A DNA stretch of 64,000 nucleotides, taken from CAKZLS01 sp963701445 (GTDB lineage Bacteria > Pseudomonadota > Alphaproteobacteria > Rhodospirillales > Defluviicoccaceae). The translations under genes and the position numbers were made by a program. The notes beneath the pieces are model-generated. The model saw only the letters and a program-made list of their open reading frames with translations. It ran no database searches and was not told where the DNA came from. Every line of letters begins with the position of its first letter. Position 1 is the first letter of the stretch. Location: assembly GCA_963701445.1 (NCBI GenBank), contig CAVPAM010000002.1, positions 186,001 to 250,000 of the forward strand, written 5' to 3'. Shown here in pieces: positions 1 through 8,972 of the stretch.

Positions 1-972
1 ATCAATGATCGGGAGGTAGAATTCCCGGATCAAGATCTTTACGGCCTCGGGATCGCCGACGCGCATGACACGCGCGCGGAAGTCGGCGCCCCCCGGTAAA
101 CCCTTGGAGTACCAACCCACGTGCTTTCGAGCGGCCCGCATACCTATTTCGCTTCCGTAGTGCATCAGCATACTCTCGTAATGCTCTAATAAAATTTCCA
201 TTTGTTGGGGTAAACTAGGGTCCGGTAGATGCTGCCCCGTGCGCAGAAAATGGTCGATCTTGTTAATCAGCCAGGGCCTCCCGTAAGCGGCCCGGCCAAC
301 CATGACGCCGTCGGCGCCCAATTCCGCCAGCAACCGTCTCGCGTCCTCGCCGCAGCGGACGTCGCCATTGCCGATGACGGGGATCGTCACGGCTCTCTTC
401 ACCTCGCCAATGAAAGGCCAGTCCGCCTCACCCTGGTAGAATTGGCAACGAGTCCGACCGTGAACCGTGACGGCCTTGATCCCGCAACTCTCGGCAATCC
501 GCGCCAGCCGTGGAGCGTTCTTATCGTGTTCGTTCCATCCCGTCCGCATTTTGAGCGTTACCGGGACCGACACCGCCTCGACGACCGCCGTCAGAATCCG
601 GCCCGCCAACGCTTCGTCACGCATCAACGCGGCCCCCGCGGCCCCCTTAGTGACCTTCTTCGCCGGGCAGCCCATGTTGATATCGATAATGCTTGCTCCC
701 GCGCTCTCGCCGAGGCGCGCGGCCTCCGCCATATCATCGGCGTCGCACCCCGCTAGCTGCACCGCCATGGGCTGCTCCTCGGGGACGTGACCGCACATCC
801 GCAGCGTTCTGGCGGACCCGTGCATCATCGCCTTCGACGCAATCATCTCGGAGACCACAAGACCGGCGCCAAAGCTCTTGACCAGGCGGCGGAACGGCAG
901 ATCGGTAATTCCCGCCATCGGCGCCAGCAGCACGGGAGAATCCAAACAAATGTTGGCAATTTGAAGGGTCAC
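1..972 (-). CDS. dusB: tRNA-dihydrouridine synthase DusB (3' end outside window)
   Basis: Reduces uridine to dihydrouridine in the tRNA D-loop, using FMN and NADPH. The frame is open from a GTG at 972 to the window edge (324 codons) and reads as a complete Dus barrel. It shows an FMN-binding start (LLAPMAGITDLPFRR), the catalytic cysteine in NMGCPAKKV, KMRTGW, HGRTR and IGNGDV. The C-terminal helical region (ARKHVGWY) is reached, so only a few residues are missing. The GTG is chosen because a GGAGG lies ten bases upstream (983-987). In many alphaproteobacteria dusB sits next to ispDF and ntrBC; here a cytochrome-assembly-like gene separates it from a divergent ispDF. Confidence 0.95.
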   Translation of the reverse strand, partial: MTLQIANICLDSPVLLAPMAGITDLPFRRLVKSFGAGLVVSEMIASKAMMHGSARTLRMCGHVPEEQPMAVQLAGCDADDMAEAARLGESAGASIIDINMGCPAKKVTKGAAGAALMRDEALAGRILTAVVEAVSVPVTLKMRTGWNEHDKNAPRLARIAESCGIKAVTVHGRTRCQFYQGEADWPFIGEVKRAVTIPVIGNGDVRCGEDARRLLAELGADGVMVGRAAYGRPWLINKIDHFLRTGQHLPDPSLPQQMEILLEHYESMLMHYGSEIGMRAARKHVGWYSKGLPGGADFRARVMRVGDPEAVKILIREFYLPIID

Positions 973-1072
973 GGAATAACAACCTCCAGCAAATGCCCAT
1001 TAAATAGGCAAATCTGAACAAAATCAAGAGCCTGCCTTGAAAAAGGGCATCGCAGGATGAAATAAGAGCGCC

Positions 1073-1876
1073 TTACCCGATCACTACGTCGGTGACAAAC
1101 TTGACGCCGGGATATCCAAGAGTAAGCAACAGATAAGCCAACAGGACAACGCGTACAATAAGCCGGCCTCGCATGCCAACGCCGTAATGGCAAAGGAGCA
1201 GACCGCCGATCACCAGAAAAGCGGCGAGCGAGAGCAGCGTTTTATGATTGAACGCGAGCGCGTGTCCTGTTTCGCGATATTGCAGAGCAAGCCCCGTCGC
1301 CAGTCCGAGGGCGAGCACGCCCTCTCCAACTTTCAAGAGATTGACCAGCAAGGCCTCCGAGTCGATCACGGATGGAAGCAGGTTCGACAGGGCAGTTGGC
1401 CTCTTGCGCTTGAGCGCGCGCTCCTTGAGCCACGCCGCCAAGGCGGCAACCGCGGCAATGGTGACCAAGGCGTATGTGGTGACAGAGGTTGCGATGTGTA
1501 CACCAATCCACGTCCCATCGCCGGAACCCGAAATCATCGGCTGGCCGGGCGTTCCTTCCCAAACAGTGGCAACAACTCCCAGGAGCACCATGTATGGCGC
1601 CAAAAGCGGAGCCAATCTCCAACCATGGCGAGAGAGGGCGGCCACAATTGCGTAACATGTCATGGTAACGGCCACGGTGACCCACAAGGTCGCACCCAAC
1701 CCTGTCTGCCACGATCCGGAGGTATGGACCACCACCCATCCCAAGGGCCCGGCGACCGCCACGGCCAGGAAAAGCCAGAACAAAGCGTCCCGGGATGGCG
1801 CGGACCGAAAAAGCGCCTGAAATGAAGCCGGGAGCAACGAAGCCAAGGCCGAAAAACTGAGCAGTACATTGTCCAT
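1073..1876 (-). CDS. ypjD: CcsA/YpjD-family inner membrane protein (cytochrome c assembly-like)
   Basis: Polytopic membrane protein of 267 residues with about eight hydrophobic segments. It belongs to the HemX/CcsA/CcmC-like family, whose better-known members handle heme during cytochrome c maturation. The tryptophan-rich periplasmic segment before GTWIGVHIATSV and conserved histidines (VHIATS, FNHKT, LCHYGVG) match the heme-handling core. Length equals that of E. coli YpjD, whose exact function is unclear. It starts at ATG 1876, divergent from ispDF, and ends 100 bases before dusB. No other ccm gene is nearby, so a role in cytochrome assembly is inferred from the family only. Confidence 0.8.
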   Translation of the reverse strand: MDNVLLSFSALASLLPASFQALFRSAPSRDALFWLFLAVAVAGPLGWVVVHTSGSWQTGLGATLWVTVAVTMTCYAIVAALSRHGWRLAPLLAPYMVLLGVVATVWEGTPGQPMISGSGDGTWIGVHIATSVTTYALVTIAAVAALAAWLKERALKRKRPTALSNLLPSVIDSEALLVNLLKVGEGVLALGLATGLALQYRETGHALAFNHKTLLSLAAFLVIGGLLLCHYGVGMRGRLIVRVVLLAYLLLTLGYPGVKFVTDVVIG

Positions 1877-2008
1877 TGCGTCGTCCGAGGGTGGTTTCGG
1901 CCCGTGTTGGCACCGTCACGGCGCTACCATCGCTCCGCCTCAGCCTCTTGGCAAGTCCTCCGCACCCTTTTAGGGTCTCGGCCTGATACATGGGACGGGA
2001 TAAAAGTT

Positions 2009-3172
2009 ATGACAGGCTGCGCAGCACTGATCGTCGCCGCCGGCAGGGGATCCAGGTTCGGCGGGGACATACCGAAGCAATTCACCATGCTCGCGGGGCG
2101 GTCGGTATTGGCGCGCACGGTGCAAGCGTTTTTGTCCCATCCGCGTGTCGACGCGGTTCGCGTCGTCATCCACCCCGATGACGAATCATTGTATGCGGCC
2201 GCTATTGGTTCGCTGGATGTGCTGCCCCCAGTGCCGGGAGGCGCGTCCCGTCAGGAATCTGTCCGCCTGGGGCTGGAGAGTCTGAGGCCCATGTCGCCGG
2301 AAACAGTGCTCATTCACGATGCCGCCCGCCCCTTCGCAACTCTGGATACGATCTCCCGGGTCTTGGAGGGGTTGAGAAGGGCTGACGGGGCCATCCCCGC
2401 CGTCGCGGTCCGCGATACGCTGAAACGCGCGGATGCTGGCGGAAACATCATTGGAACGGTGGACAGACAGGCTCTCTGGCAAGCACAGACGCCGCAGGGC
2501 TTTCGCTACCCTGAAATCCTGAACGCTCATCGTCTTTCGGTTGGAAAAGAACTGACAGACGATGCAGCCGTCGGCGAACAGGTCGGCTTGAACGTCATCC
2601 TTGTCGAAGGTGATGAAGACAATTTCAAGGTAACCGCCATGACCGATCTCGCTCGCGCCGAAACGTTGCTCTCCCGAAACTTGGAAACGCGCACGGGAAT
2701 GGGTTTCGACGTCCATCGGTTTGCATCGGGCAGCCACGTGCTGCTGTGCGGGGTCGCCGTTCCTCACAATGCGGGCCTTGAAGGTCATTCCGATGCCGAC
2801 GTGGCCCTCCACGCCCTGACCGATGCGCTGCTCGGAGCGATTGGCGAGGGCGATATCGGCAGTCACTTTCCCCCGAACGACCCGGCATGGCGTGGCGTCG
2901 CGTCCGAGACCTTTGTCGCGCACGCCAGGCGGCTGATCGACGATCGGGGTGGCCATATTAATAATGTGGACATGACCATCATATGCGAGCGACCGAAGGT
3001 CGGTCCCCACCGGGAAACCATGCGTGCCAAAATCGCGACTGTTCTTCGAATCTCCCTGGATCGGGTAAGCGTCAAGGCGACCACCACGGAACGGCTCGGG
3101 TTTACGGGACGCCAGGAGGGGATCGCCGCACAGGCGATAGCAACAATTCAACTTCCCATGGGCCCGCGCTAA
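2009..3172 (+). CDS. ispDF: Bifunctional IspD/IspF (MEP isoprenoid pathway)
   Basis: Fusion of 2-C-methyl-D-erythritol 4-phosphate cytidylyltransferase (residues about 1-228) and 2-C-methyl-D-erythritol 2,4-cyclodiphosphate synthase (about 229-387), carrying out steps 3 and 5 of the MEP pathway. The IspD half has the CTP-binding loop ALIVAAGRGSRFGG and HDAARPF. The IspF half has the metal-binding GFDVHRF and GHSDADVALHALTDALLG, plus the late TTERLGFTGR. An open frame extends upstream to 1904, but ATG 2009 is preferred: homologues start at MTGCAAL and a GGGACGGGA lies just upstream. The fused form is typical of alphaproteobacteria and supports the taxonomic call. It is convergent with cutA, with six bases between the stops. 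Confidence 0.95.
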   Translation: MTGCAALIVAAGRGSRFGGDIPKQFTMLAGRSVLARTVQAFLSHPRVDAVRVVIHPDDESLYAAAIGSLDVLPPVPGGASRQESVRLGLESLRPMSPETVLIHDAARPFATLDTISRVLEGLRRADGAIPAVAVRDTLKRADAGGNIIGTVDRQALWQAQTPQGFRYPEILNAHRLSVGKELTDDAAVGEQVGLNVILVEGDEDNFKVTAMTDLARAETLLSRNLETRTGMGFDVHRFASGSHVLLCGVAVPHNAGLEGHSDADVALHALTDALLGAIGEGDIGSHFPPNDPAWRGVASETFVAHARRLIDDRGGHINNVDMTIICERPKVGPHRETMRAKIATVLRISLDRVSVKATTTERLGFTGRQEGIAAQAIATIQLPMGPR

Positions 3173-3178
3173 TGCTCG

Positions 3179-3493
3179 CTACCGGGTTTCCGCAGCGATC
3201 CATTCGAGAAAATCGGGGTTTCCGTGAGTGATGGGCAGTGCCACCACACAGGGACACTCATACGAGTGCAACTCCTTTATTTTTGCCACGAGTGGCTCCA
3301 ACAAATCTTCCCGAGATTTCAAAATAATGGGGACTTCCTGCTCGGATTGAACGTCTTCCTCCCACCAAAAGTACGAGCTCATGCCAGGGAACACGTTGGC
3401 GCAGGCCGCCAAGCGACAGCCGACCACGGAACGCGCGATGGTTTCGGCCTCTTCTCTTGAACTCGCGGTGACATAAATCAAAACTGCGCTCAT
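3179..3493 (-). CDS. cutA: Divalent cation tolerance protein CutA
   Basis: Small trimeric cytosolic protein of 104 residues, covering the whole CutA1 family. Recognisable segments are VLIYVTASSREEAETIARSVV, the metal-binding AACANVFPGMSSYFWWE and the C-terminal ALPITHGNPDFLEWI. Family members bind Cu2+ and are linked to metal tolerance, though the molecular function is not settled. A TTG six bases upstream could extend it by two residues; ATG 3493 is chosen because GGGGG precedes it at normal spacing and homologues begin MSAVL. It is convergent with ispDF and followed upstream by a separate exported-protein gene. Confidence 0.92.
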   Translation of the reverse strand: MSAVLIYVTASSREEAETIARSVVGCRLAACANVFPGMSSYFWWEEDVQSEQEVPIILKSREDLLEPLVAKIKELHSYECPCVVALPITHGNPDFLEWIAAETR

Positions 3494-3543
3494 GGCCAAG
3501 CCCCCGCCCGATTCTCGAAAACGATCGACCCCTGTAATTGAGT

Positions 3544-4104
3544 TTAATCCCCAACCTTAGCCAAGCTTCCTTTGATCAGCCGCACCGGCTCGCCCTCCAA
3601 ATACCGATAGAACTCCAGATCCAAGCCTTTGTCGGTCAGCGTGCGGTGATAAACCTGCATCTCATAGCTGCCTTCGGGAGTAATGATTAGAGCATACACG
3701 GTCAGGGTCCGGCCGGTGATACGCGCCCAAACATATGAATCGCCGTCGAGCGGATCGAGAGGAACGCTGTCGCCAAACTTGTTGCGCCGCATGGCGGAGC
3801 CATAAATACCCGGGCGTTTCGTGGCTTCAAAATCAATGGAATAAGACTTGACGCTACCACCGGCTTTGGTCGTCGACCAACCGACAGTGAATCCCCTGTC
3901 GTGCGGCTGAATCGACACACTGATATCGCGCAACGACGAATCTCCCTTTTCGTCGCTGGACCCCTTTCCTTCGTAGGTTCCGTAAAATGCTTCAATGGGC
4001 GCGCTCCCCGCGACGGCGGGAATGGCTCCCAATCCGGTTCCGAAAAAGACGGCGAGGAGAACGGCGCGGAGCACGCCCGGGAGCGATAGTCTTCCACCAG
4101 TCAT
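3544..4104 (-). CDS. Exported protein of unknown function
   Basis: I do not recognise a family. From ATG 4104 the product is 186 residues: a typical Sec signal (basic start, hydrophobic VLRAVLLAVFFGTGLGAI, probable cleavage after AVAG) and then a mature part of about 155 residues. The mature part is rich in beta-prone stretches (YGTYEGKGSS, DRGFTVGWSTTK, GSYEMQVYHRTL, GLDLEFYRYLEG). It looks like a small lipocalin-like or beta-barrel periplasmic domain, which is an inference from hydrophobicity pattern only. Starts at 4146 (GTG) and 4131 (ATG) are possible but would bury the signal peptide. It stands alone between cutA and tRNA-Pro. Confidence 0.7.
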   Translation of the reverse strand: MTGGRLSLPGVLRAVLLAVFFGTGLGAIPAVAGSAPIEAFYGTYEGKGSSDEKGDSSLRDISVSIQPHDRGFTVGWSTTKAGGSVKSYSIDFEATKRPGIYGSAMRRNKFGDSVPLDPLDGDSYVWARITGRTLTVYALIITPEGSYEMQVYHRTLTDKGLDLEFYRYLEGEPVRLIKGSLAKVGD

Positions 4105-4316
4105 GACCCATCCATCCGTTCGTTGGTCCATGATCAACACCGACACCCACGGAAATGATTATACACCATCGATCATGACCCGACAGGTCCATCGACGGGA
4201 CTCTTTTCATCGGGCACGAAGCAACTTGTTTTTGATTTCCGGTACGGTGCACTGATCGCTTCGCGAGCCTGCTCCGCGGATTCGACAGACAATGCGGTGA
4301 CATTGATAGCGAAAAA

Positions 4317-4393
4317 TGGTCGGAGCGGCCGGACTTGAACCGGCGACCCCTACACCCCCAGTGTAGTGCGCTACCAGACTGCGCCACGCTCCG
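4317..4393 (-). tRNA. tRNA-Pro (anticodon GGG)
   Basis: A 77-base cloverleaf on the minus strand. The acceptor stem pairs 4387-4393 with 4321-4327, the discriminator is A and the CCA end is encoded (4317-4319). The anticodon stem CTACA/TGTAG encloses CTGGGGG, giving anticodon GGG for proline CCC codons. The T-arm GTTCAAGTC is intact. A run of five T residues follows the 3' end, so the transcript may end there. It lies 58 bases downstream of the MerR-type gene, an arrangement common in alphaproteobacteria. Confidence 0.95.
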
Positions 4394-4451
4394 ACATTGA
4401 ACGGGACTATAGCGCGTCGTAAAGAAAGGCCGCAAGAGCGGCAGGACAAAG

Positions 4452-4913
4452 TCAGCTCACTAATTTACCGAGCAATCGGCGCAGTTCCTCAAGTTCCCGA
4501 AGGGTCGCCTCAAGCTGACCGCGGAACGGTGATTCCGGGTCCGAGGTCACGTGCGTTTGCTGCTCATGGCTGGGAGAGTCCGCAGCCTCCTCCGTCTCCG
4601 CGTCTATCGCGGCGCTTCGGCCTGTTTCCCGCAGCAGCTTCTGGACACCCTTGATGGTGTACCCCTCCACGTACAACAGGCTCTTGATCCCTTTGATCAG
4701 GACGATATCTTCGGGCCGGTAATACCGACGTCCGCCACGGCGCTTTACCGGCTTGATCTGCGGAAATTTCGTTTCCCAGAAACGGAGTACGTGCTGCGGC
4801 AGTTCCAGTTCATTGGAGACCTCGGTTATGGTCCGGAACGCCTCGGGAGACTTGGACCCCTGCCATGCCCGTCCCGTATTTCGACGGTCCGAACCGGTTT
4901 CAGTCTGTGTCAC
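4452..4913 (-). CDS. MerR-family transcriptional regulator
   Basis: DNA-binding regulator of 153 residues. An N-terminal winged helix-turn-helix spans about residues 24-90 (FRTITEVSNELELPQHVLRFWE, then KRRGGRRYYRPEDI). It is followed by a low-complexity acidic linker and a C-terminal helix with leucine repeats (LRELEELRRLLGKLV) that probably dimerises. No metal-binding cysteines are present, so it is not a classical metal sensor. This MerR type follows ihfA in many alphaproteobacteria; its target is not known to me. The start overlaps the end of ihfA by 14 bases, indicating co-transcription and translational coupling. Confidence 0.88.
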   Translation of the reverse strand: MTQTETGSDRRNTGRAWQGSKSPEAFRTITEVSNELELPQHVLRFWETKFPQIKPVKRRGGRRYYRPEDIVLIKGIKSLLYVEGYTIKGVQKLLRETGRSAAIDAETEEAADSPSHEQQTHVTSDPESPFRGQLEATLRELEELRRLLGKLVS

Positions 4914-5214
4914 CTGGATGCCTATGTTCGTTGATGCGGAGCTTCAAGACGTGGGACGGCCGGAAAACGAGGACCCGTCGCGGCAAGATGGGAACCTGTT
5001 CGCCGGTCTTCGGGTTCCGACCGATCCTTTGGCCCTTCTGTCGCACCGAGAAACTGCCGAATGACGAAAGCTTGACCGTTTCGCCCGATGCAAGAGCCTC
5101 GGAAATTTCGTTGAGGACAGACTCCAGAAGCTCCGCGGATTCGTTGCGAGACAGACCAACTTCTTGGTATACGGCCTCGCTCAAATGCGCCCGTGTAATG
5201 GTTGTTTCGGACAT
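4900..5214 (-). CDS. ihfA: Integration host factor subunit alpha
   Basis: DNA-bending nucleoid protein of the HU/IHF family, 104 residues. It has the alpha-subunit start TITRAHLSEAVYQEVGLSR, the dimer core (LLESVLNEISEAL) and beta-arm residues GRNPKTGEQVPI that intercalate into the minor groove. It acts as a heterodimer with IhfB, which is not in this window. It is the fourth gene of a lipid-synthesis cluster (DUF177, plsX, fabH, ihfA), in the usual alphaproteobacterial order, 120 bases after fabH, and overlaps the MerR gene at its 3' end. Confidence 0.95.
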   Translation of the reverse strand: MSETTITRAHLSEAVYQEVGLSRNESAELLESVLNEISEALASGETVKLSSFGSFSVRQKGQRIGRNPKTGEQVPILPRRVLVFRPSHVLKLRINEHRHPGDTD

Positions 5215-5334
5215 TGTGGCCCGTTCCTCCTGTGACCGTGATAGGACAACCTATCGCGGCACAAGAAATCCGTCAATATCAAGGGGATGGGGCCGGTCTT
5301 TTCAACCGTGCTTTTGGAGTCGTGAACGCTCGCG

Positions 5335-6336
5335 TCACCATCGCGCCAGGGCGGCGCCCCACGTCAGACCACCTCCCATGGCTTCCATCAGCACCAGATC
5401 GCCCCGCTTGATCCGGCCATCCCGTATCCCTTGGTCGAGCGCCAAGGGAATAGAGGCCGCCGACGTGTTGGCGTGGCGGTCGACGGTCACGATCACGCGA
5501 TCCAAGGTAATGCCGAGCTTCCGCGCGACGCCATCGATTATACGTTGATTGGCTTGATGCGGAACGATCCAATCCACCGCGTCGACGCCGAACCCATTGG
5601 CGGCAAGCGCTTCCTGCGCGACAGCCGCCAAATCGGTGACCGCGTGTCGAAAGACCTCGCGTCCCAACATTCTCAGATGGCCAACGGTCTGGGTCGCGGA
5701 CGGGCCGCCATCGACATAGAGGATGTCGCGGTATCGTCCGTCCGAATGCAAGTGAGTGGAGAGAATTCCCTGGGCCTGCCCCCAGCCTTCTTCTCCCGGT
5801 TTCACACTGTCGCTCTCGCCGGCACGCAAGACAACGGCCCCCGCCCCATCGCCGAACAGGACGCACGTCCCCCGATCTTCCCAGTCGAGAATCCGCGAGT
5901 AGGTTTCCGCACCGATAACCAGGGCCGTGCGGACCTGTCCGGTCTTGATGAAGTTGTCGGCCACGGTAAGACCATAGACAAAGCCGGAGCAAACGGCCTG
6001 GATATCGAAGGCGATCCCTTCGGTCATTCCCAATTCCGCCTGAACACGGGTGGCGGTGGCCGGGAACGTGTGATCCGGGGTGGTCGTACAAACGACAATC
6101 AAATCCACATCGCTCGCGGAGAGCTCCGCGTTCTTCAAGGCCCGTTCGCTTGCCCGCAACGCCAGATCGGAGGTCAGTTCTCCTTCCGCCGCGATATGAC
6201 GCTTCGTTATGCCTGTTCTGACGGCAATCCAATCGTCAGAAGTGTCCAGCTTTTCCGCCAATTCGGCATTCGTGACCACGCGTTCCGGAAGGTACGAACC
6301 GCATCCGATAATTCGGGATCGAACGGCACTCATCAT
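5335..6336 (-). CDS. fabH: 3-oxoacyl-ACP synthase III (FabH)
   Basis: Starts fatty acid synthesis by condensing acetyl-CoA with malonyl-ACP. The protein is 333 residues, normal for FabH. The catalytic triad is visible as Cys116 (AVCSGF), His260 (VPHQANQR) and Asn290 (RHANTSAA). The C-terminal GGGLTWGAAL glycine loop is complete. Two adjacent ATG codons (6336, 6333) are possible starts; both lie inside the plsX stop region, giving a four-base coupling with plsX. Part of the DUF177-plsX-fabH-ihfA operon. Confidence 0.96.
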   Translation of the reverse strand: MMSAVRSRIIGCGSYLPERVVTNAELAEKLDTSDDWIAVRTGITKRHIAAEGELTSDLALRASERALKNAELSASDVDLIVVCTTTPDHTFPATATRVQAELGMTEGIAFDIQAVCSGFVYGLTVADNFIKTGQVRTALVIGAETYSRILDWEDRGTCVLFGDGAGAVVLRAGESDSVKPGEEGWGQAQGILSTHLHSDGRYRDILYVDGGPSATQTVGHLRMLGREVFRHAVTDLAAVAQEALAANGFGVDAVDWIVPHQANQRIIDGVARKLGITLDRVIVTVDRHANTSAASIPLALDQGIRDGRIKRGDLVLMEAMGGGLTWGAALARW

Positions 6337-7382
6337 CCAGTCGCCGCTTTCGGATCGGTTGAAAAATCAGCATTCAATTTGGCGAAATCTTCCTTGATAC
6401 CCTCGTTCACCTTATCGCGAACAAGTTCCAGGGCAACGTGTACGGCATTGGAAAACCCAAGGGCATCGGTACCGCCGTGGCTCTTGACACAGATGCCGTT
6501 GAGTCCAAGGAACATGGCGCCATCATGTCTGCGGGGGTCGGTGTTTGCCCGCATGCTTCTGAGCGCGGGACCCGCCAAGAGTGCCCCCAGGCGAGCCATC
6601 GGTGAACTCGTCAGAGCGGTCTTGAGATAATAACTGAACAGCTTTGATGTCCCTTCCATCGTTTTCAAGGCGACATTGCCTGTAAACCCATCGGTGACAA
6701 TAACGTCGACGGTACCCGCCCCAATATCACTACCCTCGACAAAACCGTCAAAATGAAACGAGAGGTCGCTTTGCTGTAAAATTGCCGCGGCCTTTTTCAC
6801 AGCGACGTTTCCTTTCAGATCCTCCTCGCCAATATTCAAAATAGCGACGGTCGGCCGGTCCAGACCCAGCACCTTTCGCGAAAACACCTCGCCCATTACC
6901 GCGAACTGGACGAGGTTGTTCCCATCGCATTCGACGTTCGCTCCCAAGTCCAACATGACCGTCCGTCCGCGCCGGGTGGGGAAAACCGTCGCGATAGCCG
7001 GTCGGTCAACACCAGGCAAGGTCTTGAGGACGAACTTGGCCATTGCCATCAAGGCGCCGGTGTTTCCAGCGGAGACAACCGCGGCCGCCTCCCCCGCGCC
7101 AACCGCGTCGATGGCCTTGCGCATACTCGACTGACGTCCCGTTCTCAGCGCGATCGAGGGCTTTTCGCCACTTCCCACCACATCGGTCGTATCGCGAACC
7201 TCGGTGACCCCCTTCATGTCTGAATATCTGTCGAGAATTGGCCTCAACTGACGCTCACGACCAAAAAGGAGGAAACGCACATCCGGGTGCCGAGCCAAAT
7301 TCAAATGAATCCCTTCGACAACCATTTCGGGGGCGTTATCACCACCCATGGCGTCAATGGAGATCGTCAATGGTGTAGACAA
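6333..7382 (-). CDS. plsX: Phosphate acyltransferase PlsX
   Basis: Converts acyl-ACP to acyl-phosphate, the donor for glycerol-3-phosphate acylation in phospholipid synthesis; peripheral membrane enzyme. 349 residues. The family start ISIDAMGGDNAPEMVVEG, the SAGNTGALMAMA stretch and the late GGTDALGFSNAV are all present. The first usable codon is a TTG at 7382, with an AGGA about eleven bases upstream. The next in-frame ATG would delete the conserved start up to DAMGGD, so TTG initiation is accepted. It overlaps fabH, and a spacer of about 295 bases separates it from DUF177. Confidence 0.95.
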   Translation of the reverse strand: MSTPLTISIDAMGGDNAPEMVVEGIHLNLARHPDVRFLLFGRERQLRPILDRYSDMKGVTEVRDTTDVVGSGEKPSIALRTGRQSSMRKAIDAVGAGEAAAVVSAGNTGALMAMAKFVLKTLPGVDRPAIATVFPTRRGRTVMLDLGANVECDGNNLVQFAVMGEVFSRKVLGLDRPTVAILNIGEEDLKGNVAVKKAAAILQQSDLSFHFDGFVEGSDIGAGTVDVIVTDGFTGNVALKTMEGTSKLFSYYLKTALTSSPMARLGALLAGPALRSMRANTDPRRHDGAMFLGLNGICVKSHGGTDALGFSNAVHVALELVRDKVNEGIKEDFAKLNADFSTDPKAATG

Positions 7383-7677
7383 TGGAGACGTCGTCCTAGC
7401 TCCTCATGCGCGAATTACGCTCGCACGGACCATGTACAATGGAATCGAAGCGGTTGACAGAAAACTCAAATGCCATGAGATCGCCAAATACGTTAATCAT
7501 CGTGGGCCGGCCATCGACCAGACCGCGATAGAGTCTCAGTCCGCCGCCGGAACCATCAGGTTACGGAGCAATTCAAAAAAATATCCTAGAAGTACCCTCG
7601 CACCGCAGCCGTGCTTACGAAACATAACGGCAAGAGAACGCCTTACTTAAACAAAATCGGCGATTAGGGCAAGACCG

Positions 7678-8256
7678 TCACTCGCCCTTTTGCAGCTTCT
7701 CTTTTACACTCGCCAAGGGTGCGAAAGGATTGGTGGACGCTGCCTTCCCGTCGATATCTTGATAACTCAACACCAACTCGTCAAATCTGGCTTCGGATGC
7801 GCGGGGAAACGGATCCAATTCCAGAGCCAGTTGCTCGGCGACGGCCTCTCCCACGTCTATCTTCCCCTGAATGACAGGATCCGGTAGGTCGTCACTGTCC
7901 AGATCGAGAAGAACCTCATGCACACCGTCGTCAACGCCGGACGCGTCGAAGCATGCATCGGTGCTGTACTCGCGGGAAAAATCGACTTCGATTCGCTGGA
8001 CAACCGTTTCCAGAGAGATGACGCATTGCTGCGCGACTTCCGCCTCCAGGCGCGCATCCAGCCGGAAATTTGATGGATTTGCTCCCCGGGTCAATGTGCC
8101 GCGCGCCGCTAACGATCCGATCGACAGGACACCGAACCGCCGTGTCAAAGCATCTCGCTCCTGGTCGGTCGCTTCTATATCAAAGGCCTGTCCGCGATCC
8201 TCGATACTGTCGATACTGATCAGCCGGCCGAACTCCGAGTCGTGCCTAATATTCAA
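7678..8256 (-). CDS. DUF177 (YceD-like) domain protein
   Basis: A 192-residue member of the YceD/DUF177 family. In other bacteria this gene lies beside rpmF and plsX and is implicated in 23S rRNA accumulation or processing. Conserved features are RFGVLSIGSLAARGTL, the cysteine-bearing QQCVISLETV and the acidic stretch LDLDSDDLPDPV. Initiation is probably at a TTG (8256) that overlaps the stop of the preceding gene as TTGA, with GGGAG seven bases upstream. No rpmF follows, as is usual in alphaproteobacteria. Confidence 0.85.
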   Translation of the reverse strand: MNIRHDSEFGRLISIDSIEDRGQAFDIEATDQERDALTRRFGVLSIGSLAARGTLTRGANPSNFRLDARLEAEVAQQCVISLETVVQRIEVDFSREYSTDACFDASGVDDGVHEVLLDLDSDDLPDPVIQGKIDVGEAVAEQLALELDPFPRASEARFDELVLSYQDIDGKAASTNPFAPLASVKEKLQKGE

Positions 8257-8813
8257 CGGTCCACTCCCAAGGCACGGCCCGGCGGTGATCCGAACTCCAC
8301 CTTCCCGGCCAAGAACGCCGAGGTCGCTTGTGCATCCATGGAGGCGGACTCGCGGCGCATATATTCGGCAACCGCGACAACCTGTGCATCCGTGGGCGAT
8401 GTCTTCCGGTATAGATTTCGTCGCAGTGCCGCCAACAGATCCTCGTTGTCCACGGCCGCGAGACCGGAGTCGTACGCGGCCAACCGGCCATAGAAACCTT
8501 GAGCCATGCCCTTTACGCGCTTTCCCACACCCATGTCTCCGACGCCCATTTCCCGAAGATTTTGGTCCATGTCGGCGAACATCAGATCGAAGATTTCCTG
8601 TGCGAGCTCCGCGGTAACATCGCCGTCCCGTTTCAACCGACGCAGGACCAAGGCAGCGTGCAAAGCGATCATGTCAAATCGTCCATCGGGCGTATCTCCC
8701 ACACCACAATGGACATAGAAAGCGGGCAACCGAGACTGTTCGACTAGGAGCAGGTAAATCTCATACGCCGAATTCTTTGCGGCGGAATTCTTGAAAAATC
8801 GCGGAAATTTCAT
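8253..8813 (-). CDS. Ubiquinol-cytochrome c chaperone family protein
   Basis: About 186 residues with the CBP3/UQCC1-like domain, which in mitochondria helps assemble cytochrome b into complex III. Recognisable stretches are YEIYLLLVEQSRLPAFYVHCGVGDTPDGRFDMIALHAALVLRRL in family order, then FDLMFADMDQNLREMGVGDMGVGKRVK. ATG 8813 is preferred; a TTG at 8825 would have only three bases to the nearest GGGAG. The gene is divergent from bamE and overlaps DUF177 by four bases. The neighbourhood is the standard alphaproteobacterial one, which supports the call. Confidence 0.88.
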   Translation of the reverse strand: MKFPRFFKNSAAKNSAYEIYLLLVEQSRLPAFYVHCGVGDTPDGRFDMIALHAALVLRRLKRDGDVTAELAQEIFDLMFADMDQNLREMGVGDMGVGKRVKGMAQGFYGRLAAYDSGLAAVDNEDLLAALRRNLYRKTSPTDAQVVAVAEYMRRESASMDAQATSAFLAGKVEFGSPPGRALGVDR

Positions 8814-8972
8814 GGTTGGGCTCAACAGCTCCCAGGCTTCGACTATTCACGAATAATTGACAAAGCAGGTTTTCCGGTGCACTCAAATGGGCATAAGGCG
8901 CTTGCTTTTCATCGTTGAGCCGCGATGCGCCACGATATCAGTGTTTGTGGAAATTACAACGCGTTGAAAAAG

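Noticed and set aside
3992..4449. Open frames over the tRNA-Pro gene with peptides like VAQSGSALHWGC
   Set aside because: These are the usual false translations of a tRNA; the cloverleaf with anticodon GGG explains the sequence fully.
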